Positions 1-10,446 of a stretch of DNA of 64,000 nt are shown here, in pieces. This DNA comes from Citrus sinensis. Taxonomy: Eukaryota; Streptophyta; Magnoliopsida; Sapindales; Rutaceae. The notes below the pieces were generated by a model. That model saw nothing but the letters and a program-made list of their open reading frames with translations. It did no database searches and had not been told where the DNA came from. Where the stretch lies: assembly GCF_022201045.2 (NCBI RefSeq), contig NC_068557.1, positions 32,527,501 to 32,591,500 on the forward strand, in the 5' to 3' direction. The stretch's first letter is position 1. The number at the start of each line of letters is the position of its first letter. Both the position numbers and the translations under genes were made by a program.

Positions 1-345
1 GTATGGGGTGCTTTACTTGGGGCATGTAGAATTCATGGAGACATTGACCTGGTGAAGGTGGCAGCTAAGAAGTACTTCGAATTGGACCCAGAAAATGCTG
101 GGAAGTATGTGGTCTTGGCGAATGCATATGCCAATGTTGGGTCCTGGGACAATGTTGAGGAGGTTAGGGGGATGATGCGGGATTTAGGGGTGGTCAAAGA
201 GCCTGGTTATAGCAGGATCGAAGTTTTAGGGATGGTCCACTTCTTCGTAATGGGCGATAAATCGCATAAGCATTCTAAGGAGATTAATCAGATGATTAAG
301 GAAATAACATGCATTTTAAAGGATGCTGGCTGTGTTCTTGATTGA
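1..345 (+). CDS. Pentatricopeptide repeat (PPR) protein, C-terminal end only
   Basis: The frame is open from base 1 to a TGA at 343-345, so only the last 114 residues are present; the start lies outside the window. It opens with [14 protein letters not shown], the signature of the E domain of plant PLS-class PPR proteins. An E+ segment follows ([20 protein letters not shown]) and the protein ends at KDAGCVLD, where DYW-type relatives would continue into the deaminase domain. It is therefore an E/E+ type protein without a DYW domain. In this family the PPR tract binds organelle RNA and E/E+ proteins usually act in C-to-U editing in mitochondria or plastids; the target cannot be told here. No intron is visible in this part, as is usual for the family. 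The stop lies only 49 bases before a thymidine kinase exon, which is unusual. Confidence 0.9.
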   Translation, partial: VWGALLGACRIHGDIDLVKVAAKKYFELDPENAGKYVVLANAYANVGSWDNVEEVRGMMRDLGVVKEPGYSRIEVLGMVHFFVMGDKSHKHSKEINQMIKEITCILKDAGCVLD

Positions 346-394
346 AGTGGGAACTAGTCCAAGTTTTTGCACTTACTATTTCCTTTTTTTGCAG

Positions 395-1358
395 AAATGT
401 AGCAGTAATAAAATCCAATAAGGATACAAGATATGGGTTAGATTCCATAGTTACACATGATGGGGTGAAATTGCCATGTTGTGCGTTGACCACCTTGTCA
501 TCATTCAGACAAAAATTCGGTTCTGATGCTTATGATCAGGTAATTCAATGTGAAAATTGATGATCTGTGTCATGAAAAATGGTACTCTGTAAATACTTAA
601 TTATTAGTCCAATTTCTATGAAAGTAAGTAATTCCAATTGTTTTCTCAAAAAACATAAAAAATAGAAAAATCCTAATTGTGAATGTGCAGTTCATTTGTA
701 CCTGGTTAATGGATGCTGCATTTTTTTTTTTTAAAAGGTTAATGAACCTTATAAAATATAAGGCAAAGCATGTATGGCAGAAGGCTGCCATCAATTTTTA
801 TAAATTTTGGTTGTGATTATATATTTGTTGAAGCCTTCCATGTACGTGTGCACCTTTTTTAAATGTCATATTCATGTCCAATACTTGGTGACAGGTAGAT
901 GTGATCGGCATTGATGAGGCTCAATTCTTTGAAGACCTTTATGATTTCTGCCGTGAAGCTGCTGATCATGATGGAAAAACTGTGATAGTTGCTGGACTAG
1001 ATGGTGACTATTTGAGGTATGTGAAGGTACTTTCCTCCAATTGCCCATCTCATTTTTATAACAGTTTTATTGGGGTTTTGACGGCGGGAAATGTTGTTGC
1101 AGAAGGAGTTTTGGTTCTGTGATTGATATAATTCCGCTTGCTGATTCTGTAACCAAATTAACTGCTCGATGCGAGTTCTGTGGGAAGCGTGCTTTCTTCA
1201 CTTTAAGGAAGACTGAGGAGACAAAGACGGAATTGATTGGAGGGTCTGATATCTACATGCCTGTGTGCCGGCAGCACTATGTAAGCGGACAAGTAGTTGT
1301 AGAAGCTGCAAGAATTGTGCTAGAGTCTCAGAAGGTTCAGTGTGGCTCCTATGTGTAA
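395..1358 (+). CDS. Thymidine kinase (TK1 type), 5' exon missing from window
   Basis: Three exons fit together in phase: 395-539, 895-1016 and 1103-1358, each with GT/AG borders and polypyrimidine acceptors. They encode 173 residues of a type II thymidine kinase: [16 protein letters not shown], then [19 protein letters not shown] (Walker B-like DEAQFF, with the catalytic Glu), then [14 protein letters not shown], and a zinc-binding cysteine set ([10 protein letters not shown] ... MPVCRQHY) before the stop. The enzyme phosphorylates thymidine in the pyrimidine salvage pathway. The P-loop exon (GPMFAGKTT in relatives) is not seen between the PPR stop and 395. The first exon here starts in the middle of an Arg codon, so it must be spliced to something upstream. 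Either the 5' exon lies left of the window with the PPR gene inside its intron, or the 5' exon has been lost. Confidence 0.88.
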
Positions 1359-1719
1359 AACACTAAATACTCTGATCAATTATGTACACATAGGCAGCCC
1401 TTTTGGTGTCATCAATCAATATGCACGTTGAATGAGCAAAATTGGAAATTAGAATTGATGTAGTTGGATACTGTACAAATTGTATCATTTTCTATTTGGA
1501 AGTGCTTGTTTATTGTGTGTATAATCAAAGCTTGAAATTCTCATGTTAACACGTGAACAAGAACGGAGCTTCCACTTTCCAAGGTGAACTAATCTTTACA
1601 GATAAATCTTATGGTTAAGCTTAAGCATTTGGCTCGCAATCTTCGATAATCCAGCAGGTGTCTCTTTCTCCCAAATCCCTAATGCAGTATTTCGGTAGCC
1701 GAAAATAACAGTAGCAATT
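1359..1719. other. Thymidine kinase 3' region
   Basis: This is AT-rich trailer sequence downstream of the kinase stop. The first 150-200 bases are probably 3'UTR. A run with TTTT on the minus strand near 1701-1706 lies just past the tRNA 3' end and would serve as its Pol III terminator. I see no coding exon. Confidence 0.5.
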
Positions 1720-1793
1720 TGCTTTCATTGAGAGTCGAACTCAAGACCTCCCGCTTACTAAACGGGTGCTCTAACCAACTGAGCTATGAAAGC
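1720..1793 (-). tRNA. tRNA-Thr (anticodon AGT)
   Basis: Read on the minus strand, a full cloverleaf folds over 74 nt: acceptor GCTTTCA / TGAAAGC, D stem GCTC / GAGC with loop AGTTGGTTA, anticodon stem CCCGT / GCGGG (last pair T-G) with loop TTAGTAA, and T stem TTGAG / CTCAA with loop TTCGACT. The discriminator base is A. The anticodon AGT reads Thr codons ACU and, after A34-to-I editing, ACC and ACA. There is no intron. The internal A and B boxes are intact, so it looks functional. Confidence 0.95.
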
Positions 1794-2264
1794 TTGATTG
1801 TTTGGTCGATCCAGTCAATGGGAAAAGAACCCTAATTTGTGGTCTTGGAATTTTATCAAACGGCCGAGGCCTCGTTCCTTTTCACAATGAAATGAAGTTG
1901 TAAAATCATATCGTTAATGAACCCGCGCATGCACGAAGACAAATACTAGTTCATTACCAAAACAACAGGAACTACATCCGAAGTGTACAGTACTAACAAT
2001 GCTCTACTTCGTAAGAGACGAATAAGACACGACGTGGCTACAACATCTAGCTACCAGTCATAAGAGTTCTTCAACTTCTTTGCAACACCACAATCTGAAT
2101 TTCGGCCATGACTGACCTGTACTCTCTTGCACACAAGTTATAAACTTATCTCACACAACTTATAAGATCAAATGGAAGAACTGGGAACTAATCGTGCAAA
2201 CAAATTAAACGGCACAATGCCCTGAATAAACGACGACTGGCCTAGTTCTTGGATTATGTTACGC
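1794..2264. other. Spacer between tRNA-Thr and the Pumilio-like gene
   Basis: It holds the upstream flank of the tRNA and the probable 3'UTR of the Pumilio-like gene that ends at 2265. I see no exon, repeat or RNA gene. Confidence 0.4.
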
Positions 2265-4453
2265 TCAGTCATCTGAAATCCCTGTAGCGATCAAATTGAA
2301 GACATGCCTTCCAAATCCTACCTTGAGAGCATCATCATTTAGAAGTTTCTCAAGAAGATATTTGTGATGGGAAATGTTTCCATTCAGGAAAATGGAAAGT
2401 AGGAGAAATCAGAAAGACTGCATTCAGTATATGATCTTCAAAGCTATAATTAAAAAATCACATGCAAACTACCTTTGTCACCCTTAATGCTTGTTGGATC
2501 ACAAAGTTCCCATATTTATGCTGGCAAGGTGTAAAAATTGATGGTCGCTGATCTTCAAAAGATCATCAACAACATAATGTGCCATTCCTGGAGACTTCAG
2601 ACATTTCTCTACTAAATGACTTCCACATCTTAGCAATGAGAGTTCTTCAAATTTTCCTTTGAGAAGAGAGCATATCTTTTCAGAATATTTCAGATCACCA
2701 AGTCCTAGGACATGCTGCACAACATAGTTTCTGGGAAAAAAAAATCCATTAATTAAGCAATAGATTATGCCAAGAAATCATTCTTTGAACAACTTCATTC
2801 ATAAATTAAGCACCATATAGTTAAGGAAGAGTGGTCTTTACCCTGAAGGATCCTTTGATAGGAACTCTGCATGACTAGAAATTAAATCTAGAAGTCCTCC
2901 TCTGCGTGGACCTCTCATTTCATTAATGAAATTGTTTAAGGAGACACATCCCCTGACGTGGGTGGCTAGCTCCCGAAAGTGGTTCATGGCTGCGAGATAT
3001 AGTACCTAGTACCAAACACGACAAATTATCTTCTTCATGTGTAATTCTAAAAGACTCTTAAATGTGACATTCGTTAAAGTGAAGATTACCTCATTTTTCT
3101 GTTCATCAAGTGTCTCCAAACACTTGATTATAACAGACGATGCTTCTTTACTAAACATCATGTCTTTGAATCTTCTGTATGCAGCTGAAATCACAAGAGA
3201 AATGCAGGGTGATCCAACTAGCACTTTGATCAGCTTCTGCATTGACCGTGCACTGCCCAAACAAGAAACTGAAATTGGTCGAGAAAAGCAGAAAATGAAC
3301 AAAAAATGAGTAACGCCTGGGATTTAGGGTGATTACCTATCTTTATAGACTGATGCCTTGTAAAACAATTCAGATTGTGAGGTTATCTTCAGTGTAATCC
3401 GTTCATGCTGCATGATTGGATAAGCTTAGCAAACAGATGACATCCATATCCATCAGTCATCAGATCAAATGGGTACTTATACACTGCCTCAAATATCTTA
3501 TATGTAATTGTTGAGTCCTTTCCGGATAACATTTTCTGAAGGAACAGAGAGCCACCTTCAGTCTTTCCTAGCAGAACGATATCATAATCTGGCTGTGCCA
3601 GCAAAGCATTTTTGCCATAAGTTCCAGGACCAATAGATGTACTAAGATTTGCAATTCCAATCCCTCTGTTCAAGTCCGGCCTTCTTCCTCCCTCTAATAT
3701 GCTGGCCAAATCAAAAAGGTTATCTTGATTCCCCCAAATAGACATGGCGGGACTCCAGAACCAAAATTCCCCATCACTATCTCTAGATGATAGTTTTCAG
3801 CATACCCTTTCATATACCTGTTTGAAGGCATAGACTGCCGGTTCCCTGAAGAATCACCTGCACAGACTATCACATAAATTACATAAAAAATCAATTCTTC
3901 ACACACACAGAGAGATACATGCAAATATCAATGTGAACATGAAAATCAAATCTTTTCCCATATTTACATATCAACAGACACATACAAACATCAATATGCA
4001 CATAAAAATCAAACCTTTACCGACATTTACATATATGAAGACAGATATGCGCACACAAAAGGGGAGCAAACGCATATACACGTGTGTGGGTCTCCTATAT
4101 GCACACAAATACATAAATGTGCATACAAAGATCAAATCTTTATGGCAAAAAAAGTACATGTATACAGATACATACATACATACATACATACATAGATAAT
4201 ATGCATGTACTTATGGACGCGGAGGCGTGAGACTACCTATACCCACGCACAAGATAAGACCAGCCGAGATACTTGGAGAGAACAATGGAGTAGTCGCAGG
4301 AATGGAACTTTGCTCGTGTAATCTTCTTGTTGAACGGCTAATAGTGAAAGGCAAAGTGGGGGGAACTCTGTTATCCACAGAAAGTTTCCTCAAAAAATAC
4401 AGGGAGCTTTCAAGGCCTGAATCAAAAGGAGGCGGTGATCTTGAGTTAGGCAT
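2265..4453 (-). pseudogene. Pumilio/PUF RNA-binding protein gene, frame broken
   Basis: Exon blocks on the minus strand are about 4237-4453, 3337-3857, 3090-3252, 2842-3005, 2473-2730 and 2265-2417. Their translations match plant Pumilio repeats: FDLMTDGYGCHLFAKLIQSC, SARSMQKLIKVLVGSP, SSVIIKCLETLDEQKNEVLY, THVRGCVSLNNFINE, GNYVVQHVLGLGD, GSHLVEKCLKSP and HKYGNFVIQQALRVTK. PUF proteins bind 3'UTR motifs and repress or destabilise mRNA. Most exon joins are in phase, but reading the homology through needs a one-base shift at three points: near 3747 (before MSIWGNQD), near 3407 (after LIQSC) and near 2514 (between LHLAS and HKYGN). Each looks like one missing base next to CAT or AG. Other genes in the window read cleanly, so decay is likelier than sequencing error. 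The 5' exon (from MPNSRSPPPF) and the last exon are the least certain parts. Confidence 0.6.
3910..4196. repeat. Degenerate minisatellite and TACA microsatellite in a Pumilio intron
   Basis: Blocks of about 65-75 bp recur with the theme 'acatgcaaatatcaatgtg ... aaaatcaaatcttt ... catatttacatat' starting near 3916, 3981 and 4060. The array closes with a pure run of TACA units at about 4166-4195. It lies in the first intron of the broken Pumilio gene. Confidence 0.6.
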
Positions 4454-5395
4454 TGAACCGAAGTCGAGTTGAGATGACGGAACACTACCAATGAGTCTAC
4501 ACAGGAACTTGCAAAGCAAGAAACAAGAAGAACGAGTTACAACACTATCACAAACACTAACACAACGAATCTGACATAAAGCTGTGGATATTTGTTTATT
4601 TATTATAAACAAACAAATATTACAGTTGTTGTATGGAAGTTTTACTTTTCTTTTTTTATTATTTTTTGCATAAATTTCCTTTCTTTTACCACCAGGAATA
4701 AAAATAAAATGAATATTTGATTTAGAGCAGAATTACAGTTCGAAATTTATTCTTTCTTTTACTTTCCTTTTGTGGAGATGAAGGCAACAATTGTCAGTGC
4801 AATTTTCTAAACGAAAAGAAATTTCTTTTTGGTTGGATTGTATATGAATCAATAAAGTTTGTATTCGAATTATGTGGTCCGCTGGATAGAAACATAAAAT
4901 TAAAAATCCATACAAAATGAGCATTTAGAAAAAAAAAAAGCATAAATCATTCATGCATCCTTCTAAATTATACATATCCGCAGCATTAATTTGAAAAAGT
5001 AAAGCATTCCTGAGTCGAAAGAGAAAAGGCTAGCTTGTTTTAAGTCGTTAAAACAGTTCCCACCAAAATGAATATATGTTTGCAATTTTTTTAAATCAAA
5101 CGTAATGTAGTTTTCAATTACTGTAATTAAAATCATATTTAGCATCTGTTAATTTTTTAGAGACATATATTAAAATTGGAATATTAGTGTAATCTTAATC
5201 TCCTTTTTATAAATTTAGTAATTAACAGATTATGCCATCTTTTGTAATAACAACATTAGTGTTATCTGCACTAAATTACCGGAGGAAAACACAAGTGCCT
5301 ACCATTAACTAAAGAATGATGGTAACGAATATAAAGCAAGAGCAAAAGAAATGTCTAAGTTAGAAAATTTTGCCACTTGCTTGAAAACAATTGTG
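4454..5395. other. AT-rich intergenic stretch
   Basis: The region upstream of the Pumilio-like gene is strongly AT-rich with many short stops in all frames. I see no exon with homology, no RNA gene and no clear terminal repeats. Confidence 0.4.
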
Positions 5396-5569
5396 TTATA
5401 AGTATATTCCAAAATTTCTGTCACTTGAGACTATAATGTGTTCTCGGACTTTGAAGAATTCTTTTTCCCCATCAGTGTCTTTCCCTGGCCCCAAGGCAAA
5501 ATCAAGCTCCAGATTGTGCCTTTTCCAGTACCAACAATGCCCTTTCACTTTGCAATAGCGTGCTTCAGC
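5396..5569 (-). other. Exon-like open segment, unknown protein
   Basis: On the minus strand a plausible acceptor (CTTGTAG just above 5569) is followed by 57 open codons and a stop at 5396-5398. The translation begins AEARYCKVKGHCWYWKRHN and continues with alternating charged and aromatic residues to DRNFGIYL. Codon use and the lack of low-complexity sequence look like a genuine terminal exon. I do not recognise the family. It may be a 3' exon, used or fossil, of the basic-protein gene at 6896-7579, or a remnant of another gene. No in-phase partner exon could be fixed between 5570 and 6600. Confidence 0.35.
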
Positions 5570-6895
5570 CTACAAGATCATAGAATAATAAAGTAAAACA
5601 ACAGAGTAAGCAAAGAGAAGAAGTTTCCTAATGTAATAAGCTATATTAGCCAGCAGGAATTGCTGGCTTCAGAGTGAATTTATTTTTGCAACTTTCAATG
5701 CATTATGAATTTAGGAGTACCCTGAAAATATCTCTTTTTGTAAGGAGAATAAGTTTGTGCAATTAAGTATATTCACAGGAAGCAAAATTAAACTGGTTAT
5801 AAATGCTATTCTACTCTCTCCATGATTTTCACATTTGAAAAGAACAATAGTTTCTATACATTACCGAAAGATATCCATTATTTTTACGAGTTCAGTCGGA
5901 GAAAATATGGCAGTGCCCTGAATGCAAAAAGTTGTAACAATGAAACAACCAGAACATACAACTTACAGCCATGAACCACATTTTGTAAATTATGAATAAA
6001 GGATCGAAAGGATGTATGCACAATGAATAACCTATTCTGAAACCACTGGATAACACACAATTAGAACAGAGGAACAGAAGGGGACTCAGTATTAGCAGCC
6101 TGAATTTCATTGTCTCCCCAACTCAAATATTGTCAAGCCACATTCACTTCTCTTGCAACGTCTTCAGTTTTTGCCTTGTAAAACAATATTACTGTTCATG
6201 CATCTCTTCACTCATGCAATTAACAGCTAATCAATACAAATTACCCCTCAATTTTTTATGCACAGAACTAAGATACAGTTGACTAGTTGGTCAAATCCAA
6301 TTGAAAAACTAACATGTCCCAATAATTAATGGTTATGACCATGTCCTTAACTATTCAAAACTGATCTAACACACAGAAAAAATAGATACATCTAAGTTCT
6401 GGGAACGGCCTGCCCATAAATCACATCATAAATTAGAGAACAAAAAATCTCCAGTGTTGAAAAGAAAACAAAGAAGAAAAAAAAAATTAATAGAGTTTAC
6501 TGATGCCAGTATAATGTTTCCAGTCAACAACTTCATTCATGAAGTAGAAAGGAAATCAATAGCCTTTAAGCAACTTACACTTGTTCAATCAAGAAGCATT
6601 TGGGAGAAGCTAATTGTTATCCTCATATGCTGCAGACTGTAGTTCACAAAAGAAAGACTCATCCTGAAATGTAATACAAAAATTTACAAATCAGTTGGGA
6701 AATTGACTGAAAATGAACCAAAAGTGCAACATAAAAATCAACCATTTGGGAAATTACATCACAAAGATAATCTTAATTCTCCACAACCAAGCGAGACCAT
6801 TTATCTTCACTTCAAACTCAAAGAACAAATGCTTCAAACTATCCCTATGAGAATGTTGTAGTAAAGAACAATTGTACACAAATATGTTGTACCTT
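5570..6895 (-). other. Downstream region of the basic-protein gene, with a short exon-like piece at 6610-6663
   Basis: Most of this stretch is AT-rich and shows no homology. At 6610-6663 (minus) an acceptor (CATTTCAG) precedes 17 open codons, DESFFCELQSAAYEDNN, then a stop. A donor-like GTACAA lies just after the stop codon of the gene above (at 6891-6892). If used, it would join this piece as a 3'UTR exon that is in the same phase as the coding sequence before that stop. Confidence 0.35.
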
Positions 6896-7579
6896 CTACT
6901 TGGCTTGCTGGTTTTGACTCGCAGACTCTTTCACAGTAGAATTCAATGACCGTGCAAGATGTTTGACATGATTCAATCGCAACCCTTTTGGTGATACACC
7001 TGAACAACAATCCAAAATAAGGGAACTAACATCATAAATTATCATTCACTCAATGTCAATAAACTTACCACTGGATTCATTAGAATTTATTGTCACATCT
7101 ACCGCTACTTTATGATTGTTGATCAAAGAATTATTCATTGATCTTGCAAGCTGTTTTAATTGACTCAACCTTAACTGCCCAGAAAACTTGGCTAACTTAT
7201 GAGCTGGAACTTCCAAACCTACATAAATAGCAAGAAGATGTTACAAGTGTGATTATTTTCAAATTTATGAAAAAAAGTCTCTAAAAATCAACAGAAACTC
7301 ACTCTCAGACTTTGCCAAAAGATGGGATCCAGAATCAAGATCTGATGAAACAGATGCTAATGTCGTAAGTTGATTAGTTGAAGTTGTGGCTTGAGATTGA
7401 GGTTGATCCAAATCTAACTGACCATTTTCAGCTCTTAATCTCCTAAGTTGATAATTTTTTCGACGTCTAGCAAGATGCTTTTCCCTTTCTTCAACACTCA
7501 TAGACTGTCTTCTCTGCCTATCCCTTAAACGCCTTCGTTCCCTTTCTTGCTCCTTCAGCAATTTTCTCTCTTCTTCCAT
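6896..7579 (-). CDS. Small basic charged protein with paired LARS motifs, function unknown
   Basis: Three exons join in phase: 7303-7579, 7069-7218 and 6896-6999, giving 176 residues. I took the ATG at 7577-7579 as the start; an in-frame stop lies just before it. Residues 1-50 are extremely basic and helical (MEEERKLLKEQERERRRLRD, then RRQSMSVEEREKHLARRRKN), like a nucleic-acid-binding or nuclear-localising segment. A Ser/Thr/Gln-rich linker follows. Exons 2 and 3 each carry one copy of the same motif: LRLSQLKQLARSMN and LRLNHVKHLARSLN, so one exon probably arose by duplicating the other. The basic head loosely recalls one-STPR-like segments, but that is only a resemblance. I do not recognise a named family and assign no function. 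The strand and gene model are well supported by phase and splice sites. Confidence 0.7.
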
Positions 7580-8296
7580 ATTCACTCACATTCAACCAAT
7601 TTAACAAAATTCTTTAACTTCAAATTCTGCAGTACCCCAAAATAAATAAAAAATAAAAACAAACACACATACAAACTTTAGCCTTTCGTCGTCAATCTCA
7701 CAAACGGCAAAGATTCAATTTCTAAACAAGGCATAAATAAAATATCCATCATTTGACACACAACGATCAAACGAAACAATAAAATAAATAAAACCCCACA
7801 TGAGTATGTGATTGTAAAATGTAAAATAATCACCTAAATCTCGTGAAAGTTGCAGTTCCTTATCATTCATGACTAGATAAAACTGAAACTGAATGAAACA
7901 GAAACATAAAGGTTCAAACTTGATTGAGAGAAAAGAAAAAAGAAAAAAAAAACTGAAATTTCGTCGTGGGTTAGTAAAATGACATAGAAGAATTACCTCG
8001 GATGGAGGATTTGATTGTATTGATGTAGTAAATACATATGCACCATCGAACCCAGCTGTTGGTGCGTGTCCTTGGTCTGGTCAGTCGTGGCGAGGACTTA
8101 AATTTCTTTTTCCTATTCTAATTCTCTATTAATATTTTAACTGTTTTGGCAGCAAATTTTGCCAAATCAGTATTTGACACCAATGTCTTGCTGTAACTGC
8201 TCTTCTTTGCGTTTTGCTTGTGATTTTGAGAAACGAACCTGCAGTTTAGGCAAACGATGTCGTTTAGACTAACCACCGTTTGTCGATAAGAATCTA

Positions 8297-8327
<31 letters not shown>

Positions 8328-8802
8328 TGACGGCAAGCAAATTAATAGAAATCCTTTTTATTAATTTGAAATTAAAAGACAAGATCCTTAATCCAAAACA
8401 GATATTTAGTACAATTCAAGTACCCTAATTAATCTTTGTAAAGAAGCAAGAGGCGTGGGACACGGTTGTATTCAGTCATCAGGACTTGGAGAATTTTGAG
8501 AAATAGCAATCAATCTTGAAATCTCCATTGCAGGTTGATTTTTGAACAGAAATTTTTTCCTTCATTTAGTAACCAAGAAACACAAACGTTATAACACCGT
8601 AAGTTCAGTAAAATTCAGACCTGTCTGCTTATCATATTACAACGTGGACATTTACAGTAAAGTTGAGGTTCTATTAGATGATAATTGACAGCTACTCTCC
8701 GTTCTATTAAGTTACAACTAACAAATATCACTATGACTCGTGCTCTAAAAGCTACAACAAAAACTGTGGGGGTTAATTATACAGAGTTTCTATAATGGTT
8801 TT
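7580..8802. other. 5' flank of basic-protein gene and 3' flank of the GRAS gene
   Basis: The left part is the probable 5'UTR and promoter of the minus-strand gene ending at 7579; the right part is the 3'UTR of the GRAS gene. A pure TA microsatellite occupies about 8300-8328. I see no other gene. Confidence 0.45.
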
Positions 8803-10446
8803 TCACTTCCATGCAGAAGAGGTGGCCATAGCTCTGTTTCTCCAGCCGAGATAAAGAGCCCCATCATTCTCTTCAACTCTATAGTTACTATCATAGTCTT
8901 TCAATACATCCCTCACAGCATTTGTCACCAAAGGACTCAATCGATATGGGGTAAATCCTGCCATCATAAAACGTGATCTCCACTTACCAAGAAGTTCATG
9001 CCGTTCCACCCTTTCAATCCCCTCACAAGCTATCATGTTGACTATGTCCCGGGCCACACAGTGCTGCTCTGCACTGATACGTTGCTTGTCATCCCTTGGA
9101 CGAGTAACATCAATGCTCTCAAACATAGCTGTATAATAATCCAGTGTCTCAAGGAACCTGTGAAAGAATGGAGATGTATTGGTTTTGGATTCTTGTTCAA
9201 CAAGGGTCACAACTTTGGGTGACAAGCTTTTAACCAGTCTCAATAGCCTGTCTCTATGATTCTCAGTACTCACACTCTCATCAGGCATGTGGTGCAGTAC
9301 AAAAGGAAAATTCACCACCACAGCTTCCCCAGGTTGAACCCTTAGATGTTGTCGTTCAACCTCACAAGCAGTCATGGCAGTATCTTGGAATTCAAATGGG
9401 ACATTGCAGGATGCAGCAAACTCCGACAGTCTCTTCCCTACAATATCAAGTCCTCCACCACGAGCATGGGTTGATTGGGAATCATCAATCCCAGTTATGC
9501 GGACAAGTGGGGATCCACCAGGCCGTTTTGCAAGAGCATGGAGGAGGAACATCCACTGGGTGCCCTGAGCAATTTGGAAATCAATGATGTGAATTATATG
9601 TTCATTCTCCACTGCTTCCCCAATGACGACATTTGCTGACATGTAAGCAAACTTCCAATATGGACAAATCTGAAAGAGTACACTCATGTAAGACATCAGC
9701 TCTGAGCTCACTGGTTGTTCACACTTCAAGGCTTTGTAGATTTTACTCCCTGAAAACTCCAACCTTGCTCTAAGCCCTTCCAACATGTACGCACCCAGCC
9801 GTTCAATTGGCTCCCCAGAGACTGATACCATTTGCTCCAACACGCGCATTAAACCTGCTGCAGTTGATATATCACCATCAGATACGGCTTGAGCACAGAA
9901 AATCAGCACCTGTTTCAAGTCCAATCTGGGGATCATTTCCATCAGCTGATCCCAGTTCCAACTTGCTGCAGAAGTGTCTTGGTGGGTGCCACTCTTAAAG
10001 CAACAGCTGCAGCTGTCAATGATGTCTGATTCAGGCCCCAATAAGGATATTTCCAGTTCTCTCAGTTTGTTCCTCAGTTCGTTGCCCTCATCAACAATGG
10101 ACGATCCACTCATGGGCGATCCATATGCATTGTCAGGAGAATGATGAGGATCTGACTGGTACGACTGAGAACCTTGTGGAGAAAAGGTACTCCGATTAGA
10201 TGAAATGCTGACAGCAGAAGGGGAGTCATGAGAAAAACCAGTAGTTGCTGTGGATGAATCCAGGGTATAGAACTGCTCCTTGTAGGTTTGAAAGGACATA
10301 TTGGTTCCTTGACTGCTAACATCTGAGCATATATTGTTGTCCAAAATTTGGACATGAGACAAACAACAGGGTTCAATCCCTTGCACAGGCTGGTGATACA
10401 TTCGTTGGACACTGGCTGCACTTTGGTGTTTCTGAGATGTTTGCAT
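8803..10446 (-). CDS. GRAS transcription regulator, PAT1 branch (SCL13/SCL21-like)
   Basis: A single uninterrupted exon encodes 547 residues, typical for PAT1-branch proteins (about 410-600). The N-terminal 165 residues are a variable Ser/Gln-rich region. The GRAS domain follows in order: leucine heptad I around LDLKQVLIFCAQAVSDGD (about 176-193), the VHIID motif as HIIDFQIAQGTQW (about 286-298), leucine heptad II, a PFYRE-like PFFHRFLETLDYY, and a C-terminal SAW region (FMMAGFTPYRLSPLV ... LGWRNRAMATSSAWK). PAT1-branch proteins act in phytochrome signalling and stress responses as transcriptional co-regulators. The N-terminal MQTSQKHQS start resembles SCL13 as I recall it, but SCL21 or PAT1 itself cannot be excluded. 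The start is backed by a probable splice acceptor directly upstream. The intronless coding region is usual for GRAS genes. Confidence 0.95.
   Translation of the reverse strand: MQTSQKHQSAASVQRMYHQPVQGIEPCCLSHVQILDNNICSDVSSQGTNMSFQTYKEQFYTLDSSTATTGFSHDSPSAVSISSNRSTFSPQGSQSYQSDPHHSPDNAYGSPMSGSSIVDEGNELRNKLRELEISLLGPESDIIDSCSCCFKSGTHQDTSAASWNWDQLMEMIPRLDLKQVLIFCAQAVSDGDISTAAGLMRVLEQMVSVSGEPIERLGAYMLEGLRARLEFSGSKIYKALKCEQPVSSELMSYMSVLFQICPYWKFAYMSANVVIGEAVENEHIIHIIDFQIAQGTQWMFLLHALAKRPGGSPLVRITGIDDSQSTHARGGGLDIVGKRLSEFAASCNVPFEFQDTAMTACEVERQHLRVQPGEAVVVNFPFVLHHMPDESVSTENHRDRLLRLVKSLSPKVVTLVEQESKTNTSPFFHRFLETLDYYTAMFESIDVTRPRDDKQRISAEQHCVARDIVNMIACEGIERVERHELLGKWRSRFMMAGFTPYRLSPLVTNAVRDVLKDYDSNYRVEENDGALYLGWRNRAMATSSAWK

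Noticed and set aside
9374-9998. Several plus-strand frames inside the GRAS gene
   Set aside because: They are antisense shadows of a complete 547-residue gene with every GRAS motif.
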